Source: Gammaproteobacteria bacterium (GTDB taxonomy: Bacteria; Pseudomonadota; Gammaproteobacteria; PIVX01). From it: a DNA stretch of 64,000 nucleotides. Position 1 is the stretch's first letter; the number at the start of each line of letters is the position of its first letter. The stretch is taken from NCBI GenBank assembly GCA_003353785.1, contig PIVX01000003.1, positions 78,334 to 142,333 of the forward strand, in the 5' to 3' direction. The notes under the pieces were generated by a model. It was not told the DNA's origin. It saw only the letters and a program-made list of their open reading frames with translations, and did no database searches. The position numbers were made by a program, and so were the translations under genes. Positions 8,544 to 16,135 of the stretch are shown piece by piece.

Positions 8544-9818
8544 TTGCAAAAAAATATTCAGTCAGTAAGAGGGATGCGAGATATTCATTCGCAGGATGCT
8601 GCTTGTTGGATGTATCTAGAAGATAGTTTAAAGAAATTATCTAATAGGTATGGATATGAATATATTAAGTTTCCTATATTGGAAAAGACTGCTTTATTTA
8701 AGAGATCTATAGGAGATAATACAGATATTATTGAAAAGGAAATGTATACTTTTGCAGATCGCAATGGAGATTCTCTGTCTATGCGTCCTGAAGGTACAGC
8801 CGTGTGTGTAAGGGCAGGATTACAGCAGGGTTTATTATATAATCAACGACGTAAGTTTTGGTATCTTGGTTCTATGTTTAGACATGAGCGGCCTCAGCAA
8901 GGTAGGTATAGGCAGTTTGAACAGTTTGGCCTAGAAGTTTTTGGTATTAGTTCAGTAGATGTTGAAGTAGAATTAATTTTATTTTGTAATCGTCTCTGGC
9001 GTGAGTTAGGTATTGAAAATGTATTACAACTAAATATTAATACAATAGGTACTATAGAAACTAGAGAAGAATATAAGAGAGAATTAGTATCTTTTTTTAG
9101 AGATAATATAGATTCTCTTGATGAAGATAGTGTTCGTAGGCTTGAAACTAATCCCCTTAGAATATTAGACTCAAAAAATCCTAACTTAAAAGACATTATA
9201 TCTCGTGCACCTAGTATTTTGGATTATCTAGATGATGGTTCTAAAGAACATTTCATTGAATTAAAAAAAATGTTGGAAAATTTAAAAATAACTTACCGTG
9301 TTAAACCTACCCTTGTTAGAGGGTTGGATTATTATAATGATACAGTTTTTGAATGGAGTACGGACAGTTTAGGTGCAAAAAGTGAAGTTTGTGCAGGAGG
9401 TCGCTATGATAAGCTAGTTAGTTTACTTGGAGGTCACGAATGTCCTGGCGTGGGGTTTGCTATGGGATTAGATAGAATAGTTTCTTTAATGCAGCAAATT
9501 GATGTTAATTATAATCAGAAAACAGATTTATTCGTTATTTCAGATGATATTTTATCTGTACGCTCTAAGGCGATGGAGATAGCAGAAGGGATAAGAAGTA
9601 ACTATCCTGATAAAAGTATAATGATATATACTGGTAATGGTAATTTTAAAAAACAATTTAAAGAAGCTGATAAATATAAAGCAAAGGTTGCTGTAATTTT
9701 GGGGGACAAAGAGTTCAAAAATGATTCAATATCTGCCAAAATTCTTAATGATGATACATCGCAAACAATGTATACTATGCAAGAATTTGACAGATTTTTG
9801 CATAATAATTTAGTTTAG
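8544..9818 (+). CDS. hisS: Histidyl-tRNA synthetase
   Basis: A 424-residue class II aminoacyl-tRNA synthetase charging tRNA-His. Seen are the N-terminal NIQSVRGMRDI, motif 2 around FRHERPQQGRYRQFEQFG, the histidine-binding LVRGLDYYNDTVFEW and motif 3 GVGFAMGLDRI, then an anticodon-binding domain at about residues 330-424. The start is TTG at 8544, because the family's normal N-terminus begins there and no ATG fits. It is 9 bases before yfgM and is probably in one operon with rodZ-yfgM-bamB-der. Confidence 0.97.
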   Translation: MQKNIQSVRGMRDIHSQDAACWMYLEDSLKKLSNRYGYEYIKFPILEKTALFKRSIGDNTDIIEKEMYTFADRNGDSLSMRPEGTAVCVRAGLQQGLLYNQRRKFWYLGSMFRHERPQQGRYRQFEQFGLEVFGISSVDVEVELILFCNRLWRELGIENVLQLNINTIGTIETREEYKRELVSFFRDNIDSLDEDSVRRLETNPLRILDSKNPNLKDIISRAPSILDYLDDGSKEHFIELKKMLENLKITYRVKPTLVRGLDYYNDTVFEWSTDSLGAKSEVCAGGRYDKLVSLLGGHECPGVGFAMGLDRIVSLMQQIDVNYNQKTDLFVISDDILSVRSKAMEIAEGIRSNYPDKSIMIYTGNGNFKKQFKEADKYKAKVAVILGDKEFKNDSISAKILNDDTSQTMYTMQEFDRFLHNNLV

Positions 9819-9827
9819 GTGTAAAGT

Positions 9828-10472
9828 ATGGAATATCGTACAGAAGAAGAGCAAGTAGCTCGCCTTAAAAAATGGTGGTCCTTATATGGGAACTATATAT
9901 TTTATGGTTTGCTAATAATTTTTGCAGGAACATATGGGTATAAAAGTTGGAAAGGCAAGCAGGATGCCATATTGGAAAAGTCGTCTGCTTTGTATACTAG
10001 AGCATTTATGGCTTTCTCTGATGGCAATGATTCTGATTTTAAGGCAACTTCTAATAATTTATTAGCTGATTATCCCGATAGTGTATATGCTGATTTTACT
10101 CGAATGTTACTAGCAAAGTCTCTACTTAAAAAGAGTCAATACTCTGAAGCAGAAAAATATTTATCGGAAGTGATCAATAAAACTAAACAGAAGACTTTGA
10201 AAAATATTGCCATACTGAGGCTTGCAAGAATGTATTTATCAGAAGGTAAAACTGAGAAGGCTATTCAGCTTTCTAAGAGACTAGAACAAACGGACTTTGG
10301 GTTTTTTGCTCATGAATTATATGGGGATATTTATTTACGAAAAAATGAACACGAAAATGCAGCCAAAGAATATAAAACCGCTTTAGAAAAACAAAGATCT
10401 AAATTCCCAAGATCTAGCTCGATTCTAGAGAATAAGTTACAATTTGTATCAAAAAATATACCTAAAGATTGA
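9828..10472 (+). CDS. yfgM: YfgM-type inner-membrane TPR protein
   Basis: A 214-residue protein with a cytoplasmic N-terminus (MEYRTEEEQVARLKKWWSLYG), one transmembrane helix at about residues 23-42 and a periplasmic TPR-like helical domain. This is the layout of YfgM (UPF0070), an ancillary SecYEG/periplasmic chaperone-network protein in E. coli. The position between hisS and bamB matches the classical hisS-yfgM-bamB-der order. The stop codon overlaps an in-frame TTG/ATG in front of bamB. The family call rests on topology and neighbours as much as on residues. Confidence 0.87.
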   Translation: MEYRTEEEQVARLKKWWSLYGNYIFYGLLIIFAGTYGYKSWKGKQDAILEKSSALYTRAFMAFSDGNDSDFKATSNNLLADYPDSVYADFTRMLLAKSLLKKSQYSEAEKYLSEVINKTKQKTLKNIAILRLARMYLSEGKTEKAIQLSKRLEQTDFGFFAHELYGDIYLRKNEHENAAKEYKTALEKQRSKFPRSSSILENKLQFVSKNIPKD

Positions 10473-10489
10473 TGGGAACAGTTAATTGT

Positions 10490-11629
10490 ATGAAAAGAAT
10501 TTTTATTAGTGTCTTGGTAAGTATTATCGTAGTCTTATCTGGTTGTTCTAGCAAAAAGATGCGTGAACCAACTCCTCTTGTTGAGATAAAAGAAACTGTT
10601 AAATTAGAACAAAAGTGGAGCCGTGATGTTGGTTCTGGAACATGGGATAGGTACTTGCGTTTATCTCCTTTGTTATATAATGGAATTATTTATGTAGCAG
10701 ATCGTAATGGTAGACTTAAGGCCATAGATGGGCAAGATGGCAAAGTTATTTGGAGTAAAAATCATCGATATTTATTCACTAGCGACATAGGAGTTAGTTC
10801 TAAATACATAATGATAGGTACAGCAAAAGCTGAATTAGCAGTTTTTGAGAGAAGTACTGGTGAGCAGCGTTGGATAGCGGAATTATCTAGTGAAGTAATT
10901 TCACGTCCAGTATTTACTAAAGGAAAAATTATTGTTAAATCAGTTGATGGTGTTGTTAAAACATTTAATGCTAAAACTGGTAAGTTAATATGGGAATATT
11001 CTGATAAGTCTCCTCAATTGACCATGCGTGTAGGTAGTGCACCAGTTGTCAAGAATGATAAAGTTTTTGTAGGATTTTCAAGTGGCTATATTATAGCGTT
11101 ATCCCTTGCTAATGGAGATGTTCTTTGGAAGAAGTTAATTACAAGTAATGTAACTCACAGTTTAGATAATTTGATGGTAGATATTGATACTGATCCTAAG
11201 ATTTACCAGTCTGATTTATATGTTGCTGGAATAAATAGTAATTTAACATCTATTGATATGCTGTCCTATTCAGTTAATTGGAAGAAAAAGATTTCCTCTT
11301 ATTCAGGTTTGGATGTTGATAGAGCATCAGTTGTTATTACTGACAATGATGGAATAGTTTATCTATACAGGAGAGCTAGCGGTAGACTTGTTTGGAGACA
11401 AGAAGGTTTAAAATATAGAGATCTAACAGTTCCAGTTATTTATCGAGGATTGATTTTTGTTGCAGATATTCAGGGGTATTTACATGTTATGTCACATGCT
11501 AGTGGTAAATTATTAGGTAGGATAAAAGTTCATAGGACAGGAGTGATTGTCCCTCCCATTGTGTATAATAACGTTGTTTTTGTTAAAACAAATAATGGGT
11601 ATGTCACAGCATTCATAATTAAAAAATAA
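10490..11629 (+). CDS. bamB: Outer-membrane assembly lipoprotein BamB
   Basis: Beta-propeller lipoprotein of the BAM complex that helps fold outer-membrane beta-barrels. ATG 10490 is chosen because a lipoprotein signal starts there (MKRIFISVLVSIIVVLSGC) with the lipobox cysteine at residue 19. Earlier starts at 10469 (TTG) and 10472 would add seven or six residues and overlap yfgM. The mature protein has PQQ-like repeats with the pattern YVADRNGRLKAIDGQDGKVIW repeated about seven or eight times. It lies directly after yfgM and 19 bases before der. Confidence 0.93.
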   Translation: MKRIFISVLVSIIVVLSGCSSKKMREPTPLVEIKETVKLEQKWSRDVGSGTWDRYLRLSPLLYNGIIYVADRNGRLKAIDGQDGKVIWSKNHRYLFTSDIGVSSKYIMIGTAKAELAVFERSTGEQRWIAELSSEVISRPVFTKGKIIVKSVDGVVKTFNAKTGKLIWEYSDKSPQLTMRVGSAPVVKNDKVFVGFSSGYIIALSLANGDVLWKKLITSNVTHSLDNLMVDIDTDPKIYQSDLYVAGINSNLTSIDMLSYSVNWKKKISSYSGLDVDRASVVITDNDGIVYLYRRASGRLVWRQEGLKYRDLTVPVIYRGLIFVADIQGYLHVMSHASGKLLGRIKVHRTGVIVPPIVYNNVVFVKTNNGYVTAFIIKK

Positions 11630-11648
11630 AGCATATAGTATCATTATC

Positions 11649-12944
11649 ATGAAACCAATAATATCTTTAGTTGGTAGAGCTGCCGTTGGTAAGTCAGCTG
11701 TTTTTCAATTAATAACATCTGGGAAAAAATCTAAAACTATTATTCCAACTCGTGATCGGATGTATAGTACTGCAGTTTTGAATGAACGTGCTTTTATTAT
11801 TATTGATACTGGAGGGATTGTACTAAAATCATCGGAAGAATTTGATAAGTTGGTGTTTAATCAGGTTCAGGCTGCTATTGCAGAATCGGATGTTGTATTT
11901 TTTGTTGTAGATGCTAACGTAGGTGTTACTTATGAAGATTTAAACATCCTAAAAATACTTCGTAAACAGAGTGTACGTATTTTGTTAGTAGTAAACTATG
12001 CTAATAAAACTAATGATTTATCAGAGTTTTATGCTATGGGGATAAAGGATATTTGGCCTTTGAGTAAGTTAGACTCTAAAGCATTATCTGAATTGGCTAA
12101 AATAATGAAATTGTTCTCTTTGCCTGATTCTAGTCATGAAGATGAGCTATCTGGAGATCTAATAAAAATATCTATTTTAGGAAGGCCTAATGTCGGTAAG
12201 TCAACTTTGGTGAATAGGCTATTAGGAAATGATCGCACTATTATCTCTGATATTCCTGGAACGACCCTGAGCAGTATTTCTATTCCATATGAGCATAAAG
12301 GTCGTAACTTCACTTTGATTGATACAGCTGGAATTAGAAAGAAAATGAAAATAACCGATCCAGTAGAGCAAAAAACAATTTATCAATCTCTAAGAGCAGT
12401 AGAATTAGCTGATATTACTATATGTTTGATTGATGCTGTTGATGGGATAGTTGATCAAGATATGAAGCTTATAAGTTATGTCATTAAGCTTGGCAAGCCA
12501 ATTATCGTAGTAGCTAATAAAATTGATTTATTGACCAATGATGAGCAGAAGCGACTTAATACGGATATTATGTTTCAGCTAAAGTATGCTAAGTTTTTAC
12601 AGATCCATCAGATGTCAGCGTTAGAAGGCATAAATATTGCAAAACTAATGAACTTGGTTCATAAAACATATGATCAAATATCAAAGAAGATCTCAACAGC
12701 ACTCCTTAATAAATTATTAATGGATGCTATTATTGCTCACCCACCTCCTTTACAAAATAGGAAAAGATCTAAATTAAAATACGTACATATGGGTAGTTTA
12801 AATCCGCATATAATAATTATTCATGGGGTTAGGACTAAAAATATATCAAAAGATTATAAAAAATATCTTAACAATTATTTTTACAAAAATTTAGGGTTGT
12901 TTGGGGTACAGTTCAGAATTATTTTCAAAGAGCGTACCGAATAG
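11649..12944 (+). CDS. der: Ribosome-assembly GTPase Der (EngA), divergent first G domain
   Basis: A 431-residue protein with two tandem GTPase domains and a C-terminal KH-like domain, needed for 50S maturation. Domain 1 (residues 3-165) has GRAAVGKS and DTGG, but its switch I is reduced to PTRDR without the usual glycine, and its G4 reads NKTN rather than NKxD. Domain 2 (residues 172-345) keeps GRPNVGKST, DTAGIRKK and NKID, with switch I reading GTTLSS where GTTRDS is usual. The KH-like domain ends IIFKERTE. The length is a little short for the family. tadA starts one base after its stop. Confidence 0.95.
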   Translation: MKPIISLVGRAAVGKSAVFQLITSGKKSKTIIPTRDRMYSTAVLNERAFIIIDTGGIVLKSSEEFDKLVFNQVQAAIAESDVVFFVVDANVGVTYEDLNILKILRKQSVRILLVVNYANKTNDLSEFYAMGIKDIWPLSKLDSKALSELAKIMKLFSLPDSSHEDELSGDLIKISILGRPNVGKSTLVNRLLGNDRTIISDIPGTTLSSISIPYEHKGRNFTLIDTAGIRKKMKITDPVEQKTIYQSLRAVELADITICLIDAVDGIVDQDMKLISYVIKLGKPIIVVANKIDLLTNDEQKRLNTDIMFQLKYAKFLQIHQMSALEGINIAKLMNLVHKTYDQISKKISTALLNKLLMDAIIAHPPPLQNRKRSKLKYVHMGSLNPHIIIIHGVRTKNISKDYKKYLNNYFYKNLGLFGVQFRIIFKERTE

Positions 12945-12945
12945 A

Positions 12946-13407
12946 ATGGATAATGAGATTAGTAAAAACCATGAATATTGGATGAATGAAGCATTAGTTT
13001 TTGCAGAATATGCAGAATCAATTGGGGAGATCCCTATTGGTGCTGTAATTGTTAAGGATAATAAAATTATAGGCCATGGTTGGAATAATCCTATTCAATC
13101 TTGTGATCCTACATCTCATGCTGAGATCAATGCTATTCGTGATGCAGCAAGAAATGTTAATAACTATCGTATCTTAAATTCTACAATATATGTTACTTTT
13201 GAACCGTGTATTATGTGTTTAGGTGCAATACAACAAGCAAGACTATCTGAAATAATTTTTGGAGCAGAAGATCATTCAAGAATGGAGCGTTTAAATGGGT
13301 TAGATAGGATTAAGTACGATACGGCCCAAAGTCTTTTGTATCAAGGTGGTGTTCTTTCTAGATCTTGTGCAAGGATTTTATCTGATTTTTTTAAGGATAA
13401 ACGTTGA
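12946..13407 (+). CDS. tadA: tRNA-specific adenosine deaminase TadA
   Basis: Zinc enzyme that converts A34 of tRNA-Arg(ACG) to inosine. The deaminase signature is complete: HAE in SHAEINAI for the zinc ligand and catalytic glutamate, and PCIMC for the two zinc cysteines, with GEIPIGAVIV before them. ATG 12946 gives the usual length (153 aa) and lies one base after the der stop; a TTG at 12901 would overlap der by 44 bases. Its last 67 bases overlap the end of the convergent exonuclease gene. Confidence 0.94.
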   Translation: MDNEISKNHEYWMNEALVFAEYAESIGEIPIGAVIVKDNKIIGHGWNNPIQSCDPTSHAEINAIRDAARNVNNYRILNSTIYVTFEPCIMCLGAIQQARLSEIIFGAEDHSRMERLNGLDRIKYDTAQSLLYQGGVLSRSCARILSDFFKDKR

Positions 13408-14189
13408 TCTTTATTGTTATTACTATTCCAAGTATCTAAATATTTATGAAAATGGTTTTGTTCGCTATTTGTTAGAAATTCTTTTGCTTCATTAATTTTT
13501 TCATTATATTGCTCATTATCTAAATTATTTTTTATTAATTCAAATTTTAAAAAAATTAAATAAGTGTTTAGGACATCTATTTCACAATAATCTCGAATAT
13601 CTTGTATATTTCCTTGGTTGTACATGTCATAAACCTTACTTCCATCTATTCCCATTTTCCCAGGTAAATTAATTAGCAGAGCAGTATTTTCTAATGATGT
13701 AATAGCTCTTGGAGAGAATCCTGCTAAAGAATCCATTATATCAGTATGTCTTTCATGGTATCTGTTGAGATAGTTGTTCCATTTAAAATTTGGATCATGT
13801 TTGCCTGTCTCCCAATATCTTGAACCAGATATTCCATATTTTAAAGCTCTATAATGGATAACAGGCAGATCAAAATTAGTCCCATTCCAGGAAATAATGG
13901 TAGGTGTATATCGTTCAATTCCATCAAAAAATCTTTGTAATAGTTCTTGTTCATTACAATCGACATTTCCTAGAGACCATATGTTTAAATTTGAATTTGT
14001 TTTTAGCACTAGTGAAATAGCAACTATTCTATGCATAAATAAAGGAAAAAAATCATTTCCTGATTTTTGTATATTCAGTTTTTTCATGGCCTGCAAAGTA
14101 TCAGCATCATCTAAGCTATCTAAGCCATATATTTTTCTGCCAAGTTCTATATCAGGAATAGTTTCTATATCAAATACTAAAATATTCAT
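13341..14189 (-). CDS. PolB-like predicted 3'-5' exonuclease
   Basis: About 282 residues, related to the exonuclease domain of family B DNA polymerases (DnaQ-like fold). The acidic motifs are visible: FDIET near the start (Exo I), SWNGTNFDLPVI (Exo II) and YCEIDVLNTYLIF (Exo III), with HTDIMD between. These stand-alone proteins are common in Proteobacteria and of uncertain function, probably in nucleic-acid processing. The start is set at ATG 14189 (MNILVFDIET), as in homologues; TTG 14204 is possible. The 3' end overlaps tadA by 67 bases, tail to tail. Confidence 0.85.
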   Translation of the reverse strand: MNILVFDIETIPDIELGRKIYGLDSLDDADTLQAMKKLNIQKSGNDFFPLFMHRIVAISLVLKTNSNLNIWSLGNVDCNEQELLQRFFDGIERYTPTIISWNGTNFDLPVIHYRALKYGISGSRYWETGKHDPNFKWNNYLNRYHERHTDIMDSLAGFSPRAITSLENTALLINLPGKMGIDGSKVYDMYNQGNIQDIRDYCEIDVLNTYLIFLKFELIKNNLDNEQYNEKINEAKEFLTNSEQNHFHKYLDTWNSNNNKDQRLSLKKSDKILAQDLERTPP

Positions 14190-14271
14190 AGTTAACGCAT
14201 TCAAAACTTTAATAGTGGTAGGATAACAACAAATCTGATATTTTATTACATAAATTTATAAAAAATTAGAC

Positions 14272-14892
14272 ATGCTAATAAAAAAATTACATAGTATCTG
14301 GTTTACTGTCATTATTTTGTTCATTTCAGGATGCTCATCTTTGCCGAAGAGTAAAGCAAATGATGCATGCGCTATATTTAAACATTATAATTCTTGGTAT
14401 TGGGCAGCGCAGAAAGCTGAGAAAAAATGGGGGGTTCCAATAGCTGTGATGTTATCAATGATTTATCAAGAATCTAGTTTTGACAGTGATGCTAAACCTC
14501 CTAGAACTAGAATTTTATGGATAATACCTTGGAAAAGACCTACTACGGCATATGGGTATTGCCAAGCTGTTGATCCTACTTGGAAACTTTATGAGAAAGA
14601 TACTTGTAGATCATTTGCTTATAGAAATAGTTTTGCTGATTCAGTTGATTTTATTGGGTGGTATGCTAATAAAGCATATAAGAGAACCAGGCTTAATAAA
14701 AAGGATGCTATGGCTCTCTATTTAGCTTACCATGAAGGTATTGGTGGTTATAGTAGGAAGACTTATTTAAAGAAGCCATGGTTGATAAAAACTGCGAAAA
14801 AAGTACGTCAGAGGGCAAGAATGTACAGAATACAAATGGAAAACTGTAAGAGTTCATTGCCAGGTAAACCATGGTATAGACTCTTTTATTAA
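14272..14892 (+). CDS. Lytic transglycosylase-like lipoprotein (SLT fold)
   Basis: A 206-residue lipoprotein with a signal ending in lipobox ISGC (cysteine 21). The lysozyme-like domain covers about residues 40-185. MIYQESSFDSDAK carries the probable catalytic glutamate, followed by AYGYCQAVDPTW, which corresponds to the GxxQ-type signature, and by LAYHEGIGGY. It resembles a small transglycosylase-SLT group found in Legionella and Pseudomonas relatives. It would cleave peptidoglycan glycan strands from the inner or outer membrane face. adk follows after 12 bases. Confidence 0.85.
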   Translation: MLIKKLHSIWFTVIILFISGCSSLPKSKANDACAIFKHYNSWYWAAQKAEKKWGVPIAVMLSMIYQESSFDSDAKPPRTRILWIIPWKRPTTAYGYCQAVDPTWKLYEKDTCRSFAYRNSFADSVDFIGWYANKAYKRTRLNKKDAMALYLAYHEGIGGYSRKTYLKKPWLIKTAKKVRQRARMYRIQMENCKSSLPGKPWYRLFY

Positions 14893-14904
14893 GGTGTATG
14901 TTTT

Positions 14905-15555
14905 ATGAGATTAATAATTTTTGGAGCTCCTGGGGCAGGTAAGGGTACTCAGGCAAGAAAAATTTGTAAGCATTTTGATATTCCTCAGATTGCAACTGGA
15001 GATATGTTAAGAGAGGCAATTAAAAAGGGCACTCCAATTGGTGATATTGCTGATCAGTATATTAGCAAAGGTGAACTGGTGCCTGATATTGTAATTTTAG
15101 ATTTAATTAATACTAGAATTAGTCAGCCTGACTGTGAGAGTGGATTTTTACTTGATGGTTTTCCGAGAAATTTAATTCAAGCAAAAGCACTAGACGATAG
15201 TAATATTGGAATTGACGCTATTGTTGAACTTATTGTGTCTGATAATATTATAGTTGAGAGAATATCTGGTAGGCGTACCCATTTATCATCTGGCAGGAGT
15301 TACCACACGGTATTCAATCCACCTAAAGTGCCTGGTGTTGATGATATTACCAAGGAGCCCTTAGTCCAAAGAGATGATGATCATGAAGAAACAGTAAAGA
15401 AAAGGCTTAGTATATATAATGAAGCTATCCTAGAAATGAAAGATTTTTATAATAAAAAGCTTGATAAGATCCCCTTTTTGGATATAGATGGTACTGGGAA
15501 TGTAGCAGAGGTCTATGCACAGATAATTACTAAACTTGATCCCACAAGAGAGTAG
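14905..15555 (+). CDS. adk: Adenylate kinase
   Basis: A 216-residue enzyme that equilibrates ATP + AMP with 2 ADP. The P-loop is GAPGAGKGTQA (residues 7-17). ATGDMLREA binds AMP, LDGFPRN is the central signature, and the long LID (GRRTHLSSGRSYH to LVQRDDD) has no zinc cysteines, as in other Gram-negative long-form enzymes. It is 12 bases after the transglycosylase gene and ends before a strong inverted repeat. Confidence 0.97.
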   Translation: MRLIIFGAPGAGKGTQARKICKHFDIPQIATGDMLREAIKKGTPIGDIADQYISKGELVPDIVILDLINTRISQPDCESGFLLDGFPRNLIQAKALDDSNIGIDAIVELIVSDNIIVERISGRRTHLSSGRSYHTVFNPPKVPGVDDITKEPLVQRDDDHEETVKKRLSIYNEAILEMKDFYNKKLDKIPFLDIDGTGNVAEVYAQIITKLDPTRE

Positions 15556-15575
15556 GTACATCCATATTATCAGTA

Positions 15576-15622
15576 TTTAATTTGTCTAGGTGTCTATACT
15601 AGTAGTACTTAGATAAATTAAA
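15576..15622 (+). repeat. Inverted repeat able to form a 16-bp hairpin before the thioredoxin gene
   Basis: TTTAATTTGTCTAGGT (15576-15591) pairs with ACTTAGATAAATTAAA (15607-15622) along 16 positions with two G-U pairs and a 15-base loop. No T-run follows, so a standard terminator is unlikely. It ends 8 bases before the GTG start of the next gene, where it could limit ribosome access or protect an mRNA end. Confidence 0.55.
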
Positions 15623-15630
15623 GACTAGAT

Positions 15631-15957
15631 GTGAATATTATAGATATAACTCAAGATAAATTTAACGATATAGTAGACGCTAACTCTATTGTTATCGTGA
15701 ATTTTTGGGCTAAGTGGTGTGTGCCTTGTCTAAATTTTACAAAAGCTTTTATTGAGATTGCCAAGGATTATCCAGAAGTTCTTTTTTGTAAAATAAATGT
15801 TGATAACAATCTACAGTTAGTAGAAAATTTGGCTATTAAAACAGTTCCGACGGTCTTGATCATAAAAAACGAAACAATTTTATATAAAGAAGGGGGGACT
15901 ATTCCTAAAAGGACTCTAATAGATTTACTTAATAAGGCTGTTGAGATTAAAGTATAA
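15631..15957 (+). CDS. Thioredoxin
   Basis: A 108-residue cytoplasmic thioredoxin-fold protein with the redox motif WCVPC (C30 and C33; most thioredoxins have CGPC) and the later cis-proline region KTVPTVLII. It has no signal peptide. It probably reduces protein disulfides as TrxA does, but the CVPC centre could shift its redox potential or partners. The start is GTG at 15631. The gene is separated from adk by the inverted repeat and stands alone. Confidence 0.88.
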   Translation: MNIIDITQDKFNDIVDANSIVIVNFWAKWCVPCLNFTKAFIEIAKDYPEVLFCKINVDNNLQLVENLAIKTVPTVLIIKNETILYKEGGTIPKRTLIDLLNKAVEIKV

Positions 15958-16011
15958 TTATAGAACTATTATGAATAAATAGTAGTAAATTCAGTGCATT
16001 ATAATTATCTG

Positions 16012-16040
16012 TTGACTAAATTATTGATAAGGTGTAATAT
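16012..16040 (+). promoter_or_regulatory. Strong sigma-70 promoter of the inverse autotransporter gene
   Basis: TTGACT at 16012-16017, a 17-base spacer, and TAATAT at 16035-16040. Transcription should start near 16047, giving a leader of about 90 bases that begins with a stem-loop. Confidence 0.72.
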
Positions 16041-16052
16041 AAACGACCATAA

Positions 16053-16079
16053 ATGATATCTTTTTGTTAAAAATATCAT
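16053..16079 (+). promoter_or_regulatory. 5' leader stem-loop of the autotransporter mRNA
   Basis: ATGATATCTTTTT (16053-16065) pairs with AAAAATATCAT (16069-16079) over 11 base pairs with one bulged C. It would sit at the very 5' end of the predicted transcript, a position where stem-loops such as that of E. coli ompA stabilise mRNA. Confidence 0.5.
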
Positions 16080-16135
16080 ATTTGTAGTTGTTGCCTCATG
16101 GATGGGTCATAAGTTAAATATCCAAGAGGTTAAAA

